A stretch of DNA of 64,000 nucleotides, taken from NCBI GenBank assembly GCA_963854835.1, contig OY978525.1, forward strand, positions 88,423,671-88,487,670. The letters are read 5' to 3'. This document shows positions 10,621 to 21,749 of this stretch, piece by piece. Made by a program: the position numbers and the translations under genes. The DNA comes from Megamerina dolium (lineage: Eukaryota; Arthropoda; Insecta; Diptera; Megamerinidae). Below the pieces are notes generated by a model. It was not told the DNA's origin. It did not search any database and was given only the letters and a program-made list of their open reading frames with translations. Every line of letters starts with the position of its first letter. Within the stretch, counting starts at the first letter, position 1.

Positions 10621-11925
10621 AAGGGTTATCCATTTTGCGGTTTCAAAAGTAAATGTAAATAAAACACATATAAAATATTTTTTATCATGATATTTCTTTT
10701 TTATTATAAAGTTTGAACGCTGACATTATGTGTGAAATACTACATCATTTAAATGACCACCACGCGAATTGTTGCAAACATCGATTCTTTTGAGGTAATT
10801 TTCGACCACTTTTTGACACATATTGGGCGGTATCTCAGCCATAACGTGACGAATGTTGGTTTTTAGGTGCTCAAGAGTTAAAGGTTTATCTGCATAAACA
10901 CGGTCTTTCGCGTAGCCCCACAAAAAAAAGTCAAGCGGTGTCAAATCGCATGATCTTGGTGGCCACTTGATATCGCCACGACGAGAAATTACGCGGCCAG
11001 AAAATTTCTCTTGCAATAAAGCCATATTCGCTCGAGTTGTGTGGCATGTGGCACCGTCTTGTTGAAACCACATATTCTCTAAGTCGTATTCTTCAATAGC
11101 AGGCAAAAAAAAGTCGGTTATCATATGACCATAACGCTCCGAATTGACGGTGACAGTCGTTCCATCGTCGTTTTCGAAGAAGTAAGGTCCAATCACACCT
11201 CCGGACCAAAGAGCGCACCAAGCAGTGACTTTTTGTGGATGTAGTGGCCGCTCTTCAATTACTTGAGGATTCTCAGAACCCCAAATACGACAATTTTGTT
11301 TGTTAACATACCCACCGAGTGAGAAATGTGCTTCGTCGCTGAAGAAAATTTTGTTCGAAAAATCGCCGTCCACCGCCTGTTGTTCAAGCACCCATTCGAC
11401 GTATCTACGACGTTGTGAATGGTCAGCTGGCTTCAGTTGTTGTGTGAGCTGGATTTTATATGGATGTAGGTGTAGATCCAAATGCAAAATACGCCATAAT
11501 GTGCCGTAAGACAGTCCTAATTCCTGAGAACGACGAGGAATCGATACATTCGGGTCTTCGGCAACACTTTCACTTACAGCAGCGATATTTTCGGTGATAC
11601 GAGCGAAACGATGATGCACAGGCCTTACAATATCTGTAACCGATCCAGTCTCTTCATATTTCTTCACAATTTTGCCAATTGCTTGCGTAGTTGGACGATT
11701 ATGTAAACCATAATCTCCTCTTAAAGCACGATATGTGGCTGTGGCAGAATCACCATTTTTGTAGTAGGTTTTTACAATTTTAATGCGTTGCACGATAGTT
11801 CAGCGATCCATTTTCGCAAATGTCAGATTTTGAACTGAAAAAGAAAGAAATTGTTTTAACAACTCAGTTTGACAGATGTCGAATTCTAGCCCTATACTTC
11901 TGAAACCGCGAAATGGATAATCCTT
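10621..11925 (-). mobile_element. rosa-type (DD41D) Tc1/mariner transposon, copy 1
   Basis: A complete 1.3-kb element with terminal inverted repeats of about 30 bp starting AAGGGTTATCCATTTTGCGG, flanked by TA on both sides, the Tc1/mariner target duplication. It sits inside the TA run of mini-me copy B. The element reads on the minus strand. A second copy lies at 25257-26548. Confidence 0.9.
10726..11811 (-). pseudogene. DD41D transposase with a stop at codon 4
   Basis: The frame encodes a 361-residue Tc1/mariner transposase, cutting and joining DNA at the inverted repeats in the nucleus. It starts at ATG 11811-11809; codon 4 is TGA, where the second copy has TTA (Leu). After that stop it is open to the end. 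Two N-terminal helix-turn-helix segments (about residues 40-60 and 95-110) are followed by the catalytic triad: Asp159 in FFSDEAHF, Asp252 in WFQQDGATCHT and Asp294 in LTPLDFFLWGY. The last two aspartates have 41 residues between them, the DD41D spacing of rosa/visitor elements. Only the early stop visibly disables it; a GTG at 11793 is unlikely to rescue it in an animal. Confidence 0.9.
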
Positions 11926-11983
11926 TATATATGTCTACATATGCAAGGTATAATTTGGTCGGCCCCAGCCGACTGTAAGGAGA

Positions 11984-12738
11984 TTTTTTTATTATTATTC
12001 TAAAGATTGGAGGCTTCGTTAATATTGTCTACAATTGACCTCGATATAAAATTGGATAATTTATTGGAAAAATCATGGACGATTTAAAGGACATTTGAGT
12101 AATTTTTTTTCTTTGATTGTTTCTTCATTACATATAACTTTGAAAGAAATTAAATTCTTTTTTTTTGCAGTGTATGAATATGTATTTTTTTTTTTTTTGT
12201 TATAACAATAAAGTTCATATGTATTAGTGTTTGCACTTTCATAAGGAACTTTTGGGCACTCCTGATTTAAATGGACGGAAGAACGTCGGCGATAAAAAGG
12301 CTGCCGCTGTAATTATGTGCTATTTCAATGACTTTTTCAATGTTTACAGTGGTTAACTGTCGACCGGTGCAATTCTGGGTTGAACTTTTCATCAAAATTA
12401 CCAACTACAAAAGTAAAAGCGCGCTTACAGATATTTAGTGATGTGCAAAATTCAAGGATGGGAACTGACAAACTAGCCTTAATTGGTAGCTTCAAAAAGA
12501 CAATTTGAATGAACCTTAACGACGCTTTGCTAATTGTAATAGAATAAAATTGTACCTAAACCTTCTCGCATTAAATATAATTTTCTTCAGATTTTGAGGA
12601 ATAAAAAGATGTGTATTGACCTTAAGGTACCGAAAAAGTTACCAAACAGAAAAAAATTGCCAAATTACTAAAAACGTTTTAAAGGAAAAAAATTTACCAA
12701 TTTTGGTAAAAAAACTACCAAAACGGCAACATTGGTAT
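11984..12738. other. AT-rich spacer between mini-me copy B and helicase relic
   Basis: No gene recognised. It could be decayed internal sequence of a Helitron, as it lies just upstream of the helicase pseudogene, but I see no Rep motif. Confidence 0.4.
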
Positions 12739-12739
12739 A

Positions 12740-13415
12740 TATTCATGTCGCGAGTTGCAATTGCTGGATGACGACAATCATTGCGATCTGACACTTGCTG
12801 ATGTATCATTTGCATCCACGCCGTATAACATTCGTCAACTGTTCGTTAGTATATAGACGACATGTTATCCAACACAATCATCGGCTTTGTGGCCGACTGG
12901 TTGAATAAAGACATACTGCACCGGATTCGATACACAAACTTAGATCAAATACAAGCTAGAAATGTACAACGAAGCATTAGTGTTGATCGAGCATTTATGT
13001 ATTATAATTTCAAATCGGCTACTTCATCATTACGGTATACCACCGCTTGATCGCCTGATCGTCCGGTCGCTGACTTACAGTGACGTGCAGCGAGAAGAGC
13101 AGCTTACCAACGTTGACTAAGTCACATTTATTGCGAACAATGAGCAATTTTTGATTGCCAAACAAAAAAACATTTATGACCGACTTATGCTGACTGTTGC
13201 TGCTAAACAAGGCGGCTTTTTTCATGGACGCATCAGGCTGAATATCACTTATCTTTCCAAAGATACGTTCGCAGCAGCAAATTACCTTAGCAATTGCATC
13301 GTTAGGCATTGCTTCCACTTTGTAGGATTGTTAGATGGCGGACGAACGGCACATTCAGCGCTCAAGATGCCATTAGATCTTCATAACAAACCAAACGCAA
13401 TATGTAACATTAAAA
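12740..13415 (+). pseudogene. Helitron-type PIF1-like helicase relic
   Basis: Fragments of the helicase of rolling-circle transposons appear in order on the plus strand: CRELQLLDDDNHCDLTLADV, ASTPYNIRQLF, TTCYPTQSSALW, MYNEALVLIEHLC, PPLDRLIVRSLTYSDVQREE, NNEQFLIAKQKNIYDRLM, GGFF then MDASG, ISLIFPKIRSQQQITLAIAS and finally DGGRTAHSALKMPLDL. The frames change several times and there are internal stops. The Walker A loop (normally GGTGKT after the DA-G segment) is missing: ATCAGGCTGAATATC jumps straight to the ISLI strand, so ATP binding is lost. It is followed within about 120 bp by a mini-me 3' end. This is the only rolling-circle protein remnant in the window. Confidence 0.85.
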
Positions 13416-13529
13416 AAAAACGTAGTAGCTACAGTAGTTACAAAAGAGTTCTATCATCATCTGCGATGAATGTACAATAAACGTTCACTCTAAGCATTAC
13501 ATAGAACTATGCAAGATTTAAACGTAAAA

Positions 13530-13666
13530 GTCAACCATATTTCGGGTATAGATTAGTATTAGATGTAAAAATTGTTTCTGAAAAAACTAACGAGCCACGC
13601 CTACCTTCTTATGGTAGCTTCCATACAAAGTAGTGGAAATAAAAGAAAAATATGGAATTCGAGCAA
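13530..13666 (+). mobile_element. mini-me 3' fragment (copy C)
   Basis: Matches the last part of mini-me copy B before its TA run: AAGTCAACCATATTTCGGGT, CCACGCCTACCTTCTTATGG, CCATACAAAGTAGTGGAAAT and GAGCAAACTT. Head and middle are absent. It runs directly into the (TA)n tract 13667-13809; the terminal hairpin is missing. Confidence 0.75.
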
Positions 13667-13731
<65 letters not shown>

Positions 13732-13750
13732 TGGTATATATATATATAGT

Positions 13751-13787
<37 letters not shown>

Positions 13788-13809
13788 TGGTATATATATA
13801 TATATATAC
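13667..13809. repeat. (TA)n microsatellite, about 140 bp
   Basis: A TA dinucleotide tract with two GGTGG interruptions and one AGTGG. It occupies the position of the short TA run of the mini-me tail, so it is probably an expansion of that run. Confidence 0.9.
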
Positions 13810-13811
13810 AA

Positions 13812-13980
13812 TGTTTAGCTCCTGGGCAATAGAAACAGTGCTTACATGACGGTCAGACTCGACGATTTCCATTATTTTATCGATATTTTTGACAATTGGC
13901 CTTCCAGAGCGTGGTGCATCTTTGACATCAAAATTACCGGAACGGAATCGACGAAACCAAAATTGCACTTAAAATTGGAC
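13812..13980 (-). pseudogene. mariner transposase N-terminal fragment
   Basis: Minus-strand translation gives QFWFRRFRSGNFDVKDAPRS, then [27 protein letters not shown]. This is the first helix-turn-helix plus the linker (the GRP motif) of a Mos1-like mariner. It is cut off by the (TA)n tract at one end and runs into unrelated sequence at the other. It does not belong with the neighbouring C-terminal piece, because the order on the minus strand would be reversed. Confidence 0.75.
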
Positions 13981-14078
13981 ATAACAATTTTATCTATTAA
14001 TAAAACACAGAAATATTTGAGATATTGAGTTCAAATTTATTGTGGATATATTGCAAGCATTACATTTTATGAATGAAA

Positions 14079-14415
14079 TTAGATTTCGATCATATGACCA
14101 CCACGAGCCCGTTTACAGCGGTCGATTCTTTGGACCCAATTTTCCACCACTCTAGCACACATATCGACCGAAACGTTGGCAATTTCGCGTTGGATGTTGT
14201 CTTTGAACTCGTCTTTGAACAGTAACTTTTTGCGGGTGCAACGGTGTCTCAAGAAGCACTTGTGGGTTTGTTGCTGACCAATAACGCATATTTTGCTTAT
14301 TGACAAAGCTATTGAACCAGAAATGAGCTTCATCGCTGAAGATGATTTTTTTTCGCTCTTAAAGTTGCGACCACCGACTCAGAATTTCGGTAGTAATTTT
14401 TAATAATTTCCAAAC
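14079..14415 (-). pseudogene. Internally deleted DD41D-like transposase
   Basis: On the minus strand three pieces of a rosa/visitor-like transposase are fused: NQQRLEIIKNYYRNSESVVA, then IFSDEAHFWFNSFVNKQNMR with WSATNPQVLL, then DNIQREIANVSVDMCARVVE with NWVQRIDRCKRARGGHMIEI. The middle of the catalytic core, including the second and third aspartates, is missing. The C-terminal layout is the same as in the rosa copies (VVENYLKRID...RGGH), but the sequence is a different family member. Confidence 0.75.
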
Positions 14416-14549
14416 GTTGCTGGTTCGAGAAAATGTTGACTCTAATTAACGTTTTGACATTGACAGTTGATTAAAAATAGTTTAAGGGTGCGTTCATATA
14501 GAGATACGAAATTGTTTTGTCCCTAATGGAAAACTCTTTATATAAACAT

Positions 14550-15573
14550 GGTAGATGTAATGCTATTAGTGGTTCTCACCTATTTTATTTCCATATATGT
14601 ATTTTTATCATTTAGCAGAAATAATAGAGCATCGATAGCAAAATCGTTAATTAATTAATAAGTCTACAGTCCCAACATACGATGGAATAATTTGTGATGA
14701 TGAAAACCAAAATACAGATGAAAAAGGTCAAACAAACTTACATTAAAAACGTTATATACACAGATATATGTTCTATCATAAATTAGGGTAGCTTATTATG
14801 GAAACATTACTAGCATACTTCATATAATTTTTTTTTTTTTTTTTTGCAACATTCATCACAACGTCATAGTTATTATATACATAAATATGTATAATAACAC
14901 ACTCGTATATAACTGGCTAAATGCATATGAATGAATAGTTACCACAAGAGTAGAAAAAATAATAATAAAGCCATTTTACTGCTACATATCAACTACAAAG
15001 TCACAAAAGGATGCCAAAGATTATATGTTACTCTCTGCAGTGTGTGTGCGTGTGTATTCTGCAAATGATAAAGTACCATTATTTGTTATTATTAAATGAA
15101 CAAATAAATGAATGAATATAGAAATAGTATATACTACATATATCATATGCTATATGAGCTTTAGTTCTTACACTCCACAACACGTTACTATCACTACATA
15201 TTGCTGCTTAACCTAACCACGTGTATTTTAACTCTGTGTTTTTTTTTTCTTTTCTATTTTGTTTTACTTTATCTACTTCATATTAAGTTTATCTTACTCA
15301 TTCAGATATGAGCTATACCTACGTACATGTTCATAGCAACTTCATAATCCATCCATTACAATCGAGTCCATTTATCCACATATGTACTTGTATATACAAA
15401 CAACAAAGTACTAAGTTGTATAGTATATCCGATTTCTCATAATTTGTCTGGTATTTCCTTAAACGTACTTATGTCCCCTCTCTCTCTCTCGTTCTCTCCT
15501 TCTCTCTATCATGAGCATCATCATCGTCATCATTACAATGTAAAGAGTTTACTTCATTTATCTCAATTTTCAG
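14550..15573. other. AT-rich non-coding
   Basis: No gene recognised; poly-T and TCTC runs (15477-15510). Confidence 0.5.
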
Positions 15574-15619
15574 CATATTCTTCTTTTATCAGCGTTTATG
15601 GAAAAATTTTTCACTTTAC

Positions 15620-15700
15620 CGGAGTCGACGACAGACAGCCACACTGGGCTAGGGGATTTCTCAGGTATGTATTTGTGCATATCAGTATAATTAAATTCTC
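15620..15700 (-). other. Candidate orphan exon, 81 bp (strand uncertain)
   Basis: On the minus strand the segment is preceded by TTTGCATTTTAG and followed by GTAAAG, both good splice signals, and reads EFNYTDMHKYIPEKSPSPVW then LSVVDSG. Overlapping it on the plus strand, 15574-15664 is bounded by TCTCAATTTTCAG and GTATGT and is also open. The local G+C bump suggests an exon in one direction. I favour the minus strand, because the reading is more protein-like and another minus-strand candidate lies at 17806-18190. I do not recognise the protein. Confidence 0.25.
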
Positions 15701-17445
15701 CTAAAATGCAAACACATCGTAAATCTATGCCAACCGCACGGACAAATGGAGAAGAGCAGCATAAAACGTGTTGGTCTCTAATATGCAAGAGCAACAACAA
15801 CAACATCTGCTACTGCTAGTACTGCTACAAACATCTGGTTAGCCAGTTGACGACTACACATGCTTGCTTCCTTGCTTGTTCGGTTATTTTCTGTGCTTCC
15901 TTTATGGTTTCCTCACTTGATGACTGTCCGCCTTCATCTTCATTTCATCTTTGCATACTAGTGTACCTCGTATTCTCAACACAATGTACGTTTTAGTCAT
16001 TCTTGCACGTAAACTCACACATGCAATGCTCCTATGTACATATGTATGTACACCCAGCGACGTCATCACGGACACACATTGCATAACATTGTGTTTGTCG
16101 TTCTTGCATTCATTTAGTTGGTCATTCCCGAAGCGACCAGTTTTAGTAAATTCGTACAAAGTAAGCAAGAAAACAAGTAAGCAAGCAAGCGTAGCCATCC
16201 ATTTTGTATTATCAGTCGACTTATGACAGCTGCACTTGTGCATCCGTCGCCGCCACCATCCACATTAGCATTTGCTTGTAGTTAAATATTCCCTTAAGTG
16301 AACCAACGAGCAAAACTAGGCCCACTAGGCAAATACACTTTGGATCGGAGGCGTAATAATAGTTCGTAGCAACAAACTTCCTCATTTACTTAGATGAACA
16401 ATTGTATATAGGTAGTTCGTTGGACTCTAGTCTAACTAGCATACAACAACTTTCATCATGTACGTTATGCAATTTCGATATACATATGTATGTATTTACT
16501 ACATTTGCCACACAATTGTTGAAAATAAATTGAGACATGCCTTGGCCACAATCGTTTGACACAATCTCATACCAAGTACATACGAGTAATGGAGAATAAT
16601 ATTGGTTGAAACAAGAAAAAAATGCCTGCACATAACAATGTATGTAAAGGGTGTTCTTTTGAGCGGTTAATGCTTTCATCTTGCAAACACTTTGAATAAA
16701 TCCTAGACTAAAAGATAAATACGAAATAAGATTTAGCTCCTTGAGAAATTAAAGTGAAGTGGACAAATGGTCCACAATTGCATAATACAATATACAGTAT
16801 AACACTTAATACTACACTAAAACATTACTATAGCATATTAATACAAGCAACTATTGATTTGACATTGCACTAATACCTTACAGTATAATCCTTGAGCAAT
16901 TTAGCGGACACAACTCACAATATAGTCAAATGCTGGAATAATCCTCAGCAATTGCAAACTCATTCGATATATGACAGCTGTAAACTGGGCTGAACAACGA
17001 ACTTTTTGCAAATGAAATCCTAAACTAGATAACTCTACAATCTTGCTGTCGGCTTATTGCAGACGCTAGAGCTGCTACATAGTAATATTTCGATTAGATT
17101 ACTTTGGATCCTCCTAGAAAATATGCAGATTTGTTGGAAACGGTCAAAACTGAAGCTTAAGCATCTTACGATAATTTTTAACAACCATTTGAGAATCAGA
17201 GACATAAAAACGTAAGTTCTACATGATCATGAATGTCAACATATAGCTTATTGAATATCTTTCGGCTACCGAGTTGTTGCGAATGCTTGACAATTTATGT
17301 ATCAATGCATTTCAATTTGAAAAGTTTCATCAGAGTTCCAAACGCTCTAGGAGCTAGAGATAATACCAATTCAATAAGAATTTATTTAAGGGCGTTATTT
17401 GAAATTTAAGTTGACTAAAACGTTCATTAGAAACGTTGGGTGCCG
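15701..17445. other. AT-rich non-coding, possible intron
   Basis: No gene recognised; CAA and GCAAGCAAG runs typical of fly introns. Confidence 0.45.
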
Positions 17446-17447
17446 TA

Positions 17448-17678
17448 GCACAACTTTAGTATCGAAAATATTTTTCCTTCAAACGGATTCTATGAAATCG
17501 CCCCTAAAAGAGCTCTGTGACAAAGCTCAGAAAAAGTGCTCACACAAGGGTTCGGAACCGGCTAATATAAGTATGATAGGTCCTTTCTAACACTGTCCAA
17601 AAATTTAACACGCACAACAAAATTGGAAGAGAAGCTCGGCCAAAGGACACTTCGGGGCCTACAAGTGTCACATAATTG
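17448..17678 (+). mobile_element. Internally deleted SINE copy
   Basis: Begins with the SINE start GGTGCCGTAGCACAAC but loses the B box. It then follows the family body: TTTGACAAAGCTCAG-like block, GTTCGGAACCGGCTAATATA, GTCCAAAAATTTAACACGCA, GAGAAGCTCGGCCAAAG and a 3' hairpin GGACACTTCGGGGCC. Old and diverged. Confidence 0.75.
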
Positions 17679-17805
17679 TGTATATTTTTTTATGAAAAAG
17701 TTCATTCAACTGTTTTATGGATCTTACAATTTACCACAAAGGTCACATTATGGGACACGTCAGGAGTGTAAATTACGATGACAGATATAAGTCTTCGGAT
17801 TATAC

Positions 17806-18190
17806 CTGAAGCTATCGGTAAAACCACTAATAACAATTTCCAATACTGAACGGCTATCAATCACTATGGTATCAAAATATTCGTGACTTTGATTACGACA
17901 ATATCTCTCTTCAACACGATGCATAAATTCTGTGGCATACTCTCTGCAAAACAATTATCAGTTATCAATTGTTTCGCGAGAAATTCATGAGCAGCAGCAT
18001 TGGGTGGATTCAAAAGCACACTACTCTCTGTGCTATATTTTACAAAATTAACGAATTTATTGAATATTAGTTGCGGTAATGGTTGTGGAGTTATATCGTG
18101 ATTCCTTCTCAAATGGGACCAAAGTCCTAAATACGTCCACACAGATAGATAAAATAGAATAGCTCCAAAAACATCCTTTACAATAAATTT
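17806..18190 (-). CDS. Candidate host exon(s), protein unidentified
   Basis: After a strong acceptor (TTCCTTTTCCATAG) the minus strand is open for KFIVKDVFGAILFYLSVWTY with LGLWSHLRRNHDITPQPLPQ, containing a hydrophobic stretch that could be a membrane segment, and later LLNPPNAAAHEFLAKQLITD. Another frame continues with REYATEFMHRVEERYCRNQS then HEYFDTIVIDSRSVLEIVIS, up to a donor CAG|GTATAA at 17806. Two models fit. In one, a 2-bp AG duplication near 17944 broke a single 385-bp exon. In the other there are two exons, 18190-18044 and 17943-17806, separated by a 100-bp GT-AG intron in phase 0. No family recognised; it could also be from an unknown mobile element. Confidence 0.35.
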
Positions 18191-21184
18191 CTATGGAAAA
18201 GGAATATGGACATTTCTTTAGTAGACATTGTAAATACATAACTGCACTTGTATGTACATATATATGTGTGTGTACATGTGTAGTGTTTTGGTGCTTTTGA
18301 TTCTGGTACAATTGCACACCAACCACAATACATACATATGTATTATATACATATATACATTGAATGAAGTAAACCTATCACAAGCGCTATCCTATCCTAT
18401 CACGTTTGTATTCTTTATTCATGAATTCCAATGCCCAAATGCTCATCGCTTGCATACATGCATACGAGTGCATACAAAGTGGGACAATTTTTTTTTTCTT
18501 GTCTTTCTCCTATTCTTTTTCTTTCACATCTAACAAAATTCCGGTACATTTGTGCCATTGTTATGTACAACAAAAATAAGTACGACCAGTGGTAGTTGCT
18601 GCTTGCTTTATTCATGCAAATATAAAAGGTTGTTTGTGTGTGTGTATGTGTGTGTGTAATGCGTCTATCTATTTAATTTTTCATATACACATTCGTTTGC
18701 GTGTATGAGTGAATCATTTAAAATTTTAAAATATTGTCAATGCAATTGTTGCATCAACACCAATTCTTCTGTACTACAAATTGCTTATTCCCCACATATC
18801 TTTTCATATAACCGTACAAATATGTACATATACCACAAACATACATATCTCTATCAAATTAGTCTTGTAGTTTATGTAGTCTTACGTTGAGATAGAATTC
18901 AAATCTGCATTATTTGTATCTTAGCAACCAGTTAAAAAAGTACTGTTGTAGAAAGAATGTACCCTCCAATCCCAAATTCCCAAAGCATCAATGATGTAAG
19001 TCAATTGAAAACGATAGCTAATAGACAAATCAGAGGTATTGTGTGACATATTAAATTATCATTGCAAAATCGACGAACAGAAAATGCAATTCATAAATAT
19101 ATTTCTTACAAAGGTGATAAACTGGTAGATAAACTTAGAAAAAAATAGGGCGTTCTCGAGACAGGGCGACTAAAAGCCAATAAATAATTATGGTCATAAT
19201 GAGAAAATCCTTAAATTTCTTGAAATTATTTTTCTCAAATTTTCAATTCAATTTATTTTTCAAAATTTTTGTATATGACATTCCATAATATATAAGTCAT
19301 AATTTCGCCGCCATCGATATGGAAATTGTATTTATTATTTTTTGCCACGTATTGCAGACGGTCAATTTATTTCTTCTTCTGTTTATTTTAATTCTAGGAT
19401 TCACTATTATTGTATAATTTAATTCAGAATATTAATTAATTAATTGCTTTCAATAAAATCCCATGCTAAATGCAGGTGTGGCAAATTTAAATGCACTACC
19501 TGTTGGCCATTCGAAACGAATAATATTATTGAACATTTTTTTCTTCTCCGTTTTATGTGAAAATATGTAAATTAAATATTTCGTATTTAGATTTTAAAGT
19601 CTGTGGTCATGAGGGTGAGCCATTTCTACTTTCATTGTATACTGCGTAAATATCGAATAAATTCTAAATCTAATCCCGTACATATTTTGTTTGACCTTAT
19701 TTACATTTATGCAATGTTTTCAAAATGATAACAAAAAATTATTTCCAAAACTTTTTCCACCATCATTAATACATATAGCCGTATTCAATAATTATATTCA
19801 AATCACAGTCTAATATTATGACTACCTCTCGGTTGTTTTTATACAACAAAATTAATAGGAAAATACACACAAAGAAAAAAAAAAGAATTGTTCTAATCGG
19901 ATATCTCCGTCAAATCTCCCTGTTTGAAGTCGTTTAAAAAAATATGAAAAACTATCCAATCTCTTTGACAATAATTCATTCAGTATAGGTGTGTAGCATT
20001 ATTCACTTACACCTTCTGTTCAACGAGTACGTAATTTTTTAAATTTTTCTTTTGTTCTCTCCTCTCCTTTGTATATGGGAACAACTTTTTATAGGAAATA
20101 ACATTTGCATTAATCACTTGCACTCACTAGTTCACTAGTTCATCGCTAGATGTCATTCCAATCACTTATGTTAGATGATGAATACTATATACTATTATAG
20201 GCAGTATATGTATGTGGAATTGAGTAGAGAATTTTTGTTTTGTTTTTTGTAATCTTTTATTGTGTAGTAAGTATCTCGATCTCGGTACTAACTTGAAAGT
20301 CTATTTTTTTTACTTGTATATCTTTTTTCGATTGATGTACAAATTACAACGAGGACAAGGACAGTTAACTAACTGATGCTGCTCTGCTCAGGTAACTTAC
20401 ATCAATGGGATGCTCAGTCAAGGATTTTGTAAAATGTGTATGATATTTTCTCTTACATTTCCTCTATTTCGCACTGTGAAAAATGTAAACTAGTTTATCT
20501 AGTTTACTTCCTCTATTTAAGCCATACGTGTATGTGTATCACAGAGGTAACTTTAGTATGCAATTCAGTAAAGCGCACGCACTCGACATACTTTATACAC
20601 AACACATACACACACATACGGAATAAAATGGCATACAAACAAACAACCACTTCACTCTCTATGTAAATTAGCCTGTTTTTATTTTTTTCTTATATTTGTT
20701 CCAAGCAATTCGTCTAAATATCTAAGCGGCAAAAGATCAAACAGGTTGCAAAAAGTAGTAGTAAATCCGATTTCAAAGTCACACTTCTTACTATTCATTC
20801 TAATTCTTTTCTATTTCGTTTTTTCTTTTTTTCCTTTTATCAAAAAATAATTTTACACATAAGAAACAATAATTGCATAATTACTGTTTGCCATATCGTT
20901 GAAAAGACAGATATCATACCTACTTCTGTATCATTCAGATTATAAAAAATATGTGGAAGAATCTCTCTAAACTTGTAAACACGAAACAAAAATATCACAA
21001 TAGTCTTAAAGAAGCACAAATTTCGTTACAAGGAGAGCAGTCTAGAAGATGTCGTATTAATAAATGTTAAATTTCAAATCGATCTGCACATTTGTTCTTT
21101 GTTTACATGACAATTTACAGTGTTATTCTGGGTGTTTGTAATTTTTTTTTTTTAATGAAAAATCAACCGGTTCTCAATGAGGTA
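18191..21184. other. AT-rich non-coding
   Basis: No gene or named repeat recognised. TG/TATG microsatellite-like runs occur around 18240-18290 and 18630-18660. Confidence 0.5.
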
Positions 21185-21480
21185 TTAAGAACACAAAAAA
21201 CCTCCCGGAGATCATAAAGATTTGGTTAATGAACAAATCCGTGATACCATATTGGACGGTCTGAAAGTGAAAGTGCGTGAGTTAGCAGAGATATCACATA
21301 GCTGTGTTGTTTCAATTTTCCATAATAACTTGAATATGAAGAAATTTAAGGCAAAGTATGTGCCGTAATTGTAGCGAGAACAAATTCAATTTTAGAGATT
21401 AGAATCGTGTTTTTCTAAAGATATCGCATAATTACAAGAACGCTGGACTATGTGCATTGAAGTTCTGAGAGGTTATTTTT
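21185..21480 (+). pseudogene. mariner relic with internal deletion
   Basis: The first part reads LKVKVRELAEISHSCVVSIF then HNNLNMKKFKAKYVP, matching the second helix-turn-helix of mariner transposases (REIAE...HEHLxMKKLxxRWVPR). After a gap that removes the entire catalytic core, the sequence resumes with SKDIA, LQERWTMCIEVLRGYF, the mariner C-terminus. Stop codons are present. Confidence 0.65.
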
Positions 21481-21749
21481 AAGAATAAACATGAATTTGC
21501 TTCTGAAAAGAGGATTGATTAAATTGGCAAGATGCAGTTAGACATTGAACTCGATATAAGTCATTTAATAAACCGACTATAAATAAACGTATAGACTATT
21601 CATGGATCGCATATGTAAATATGTAAATGTATTAGTAAATCTATAAATCTAAATCTGAGTCACTATCTTTAAATGAGAGCACATTTCAAATGTATTGCCA
21701 TTGGGCACGTGTTACCTGCTACTTCCAATGAATATGTGGCACTATATAG

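Larger units (their letters stand above)
9397..11983 (+). mobile_element. mini-me/DINE-1-like element (copy B) with rosa inside
   Basis: Head ATACCCTGCATAATGCAATA at 9397; (GTCC)n(GTCT)n block near 9530; a long internal part made of imperfect modules, each with a TATAACTT block, a CACGCCCACT-type block and CCCATACAAAG; then the TA run and tail ending GTCGGCCCCAGCCGACTGTA at about 11977. It is split at the TA run by the rosa-type transposon 10621-11925. Without the insert it is about 1.28 kb, the same as copy D. TTTTT flanks both sides. It is non-coding: short open frames such as the one at 9951 fall in the repeat modules and recur in other copies. Confidence 0.85.

Noticed and set aside
13019..13318. 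99-residue minus-strand frame
   Set aside because: Antisense shadow of the Helitron helicase relic on the plus strand.
13572..13968. Open frames of Tyr-Ile repeats on both strands
   Set aside because: Artefacts of the (TA)n tract; the same applies to 31398-31782.
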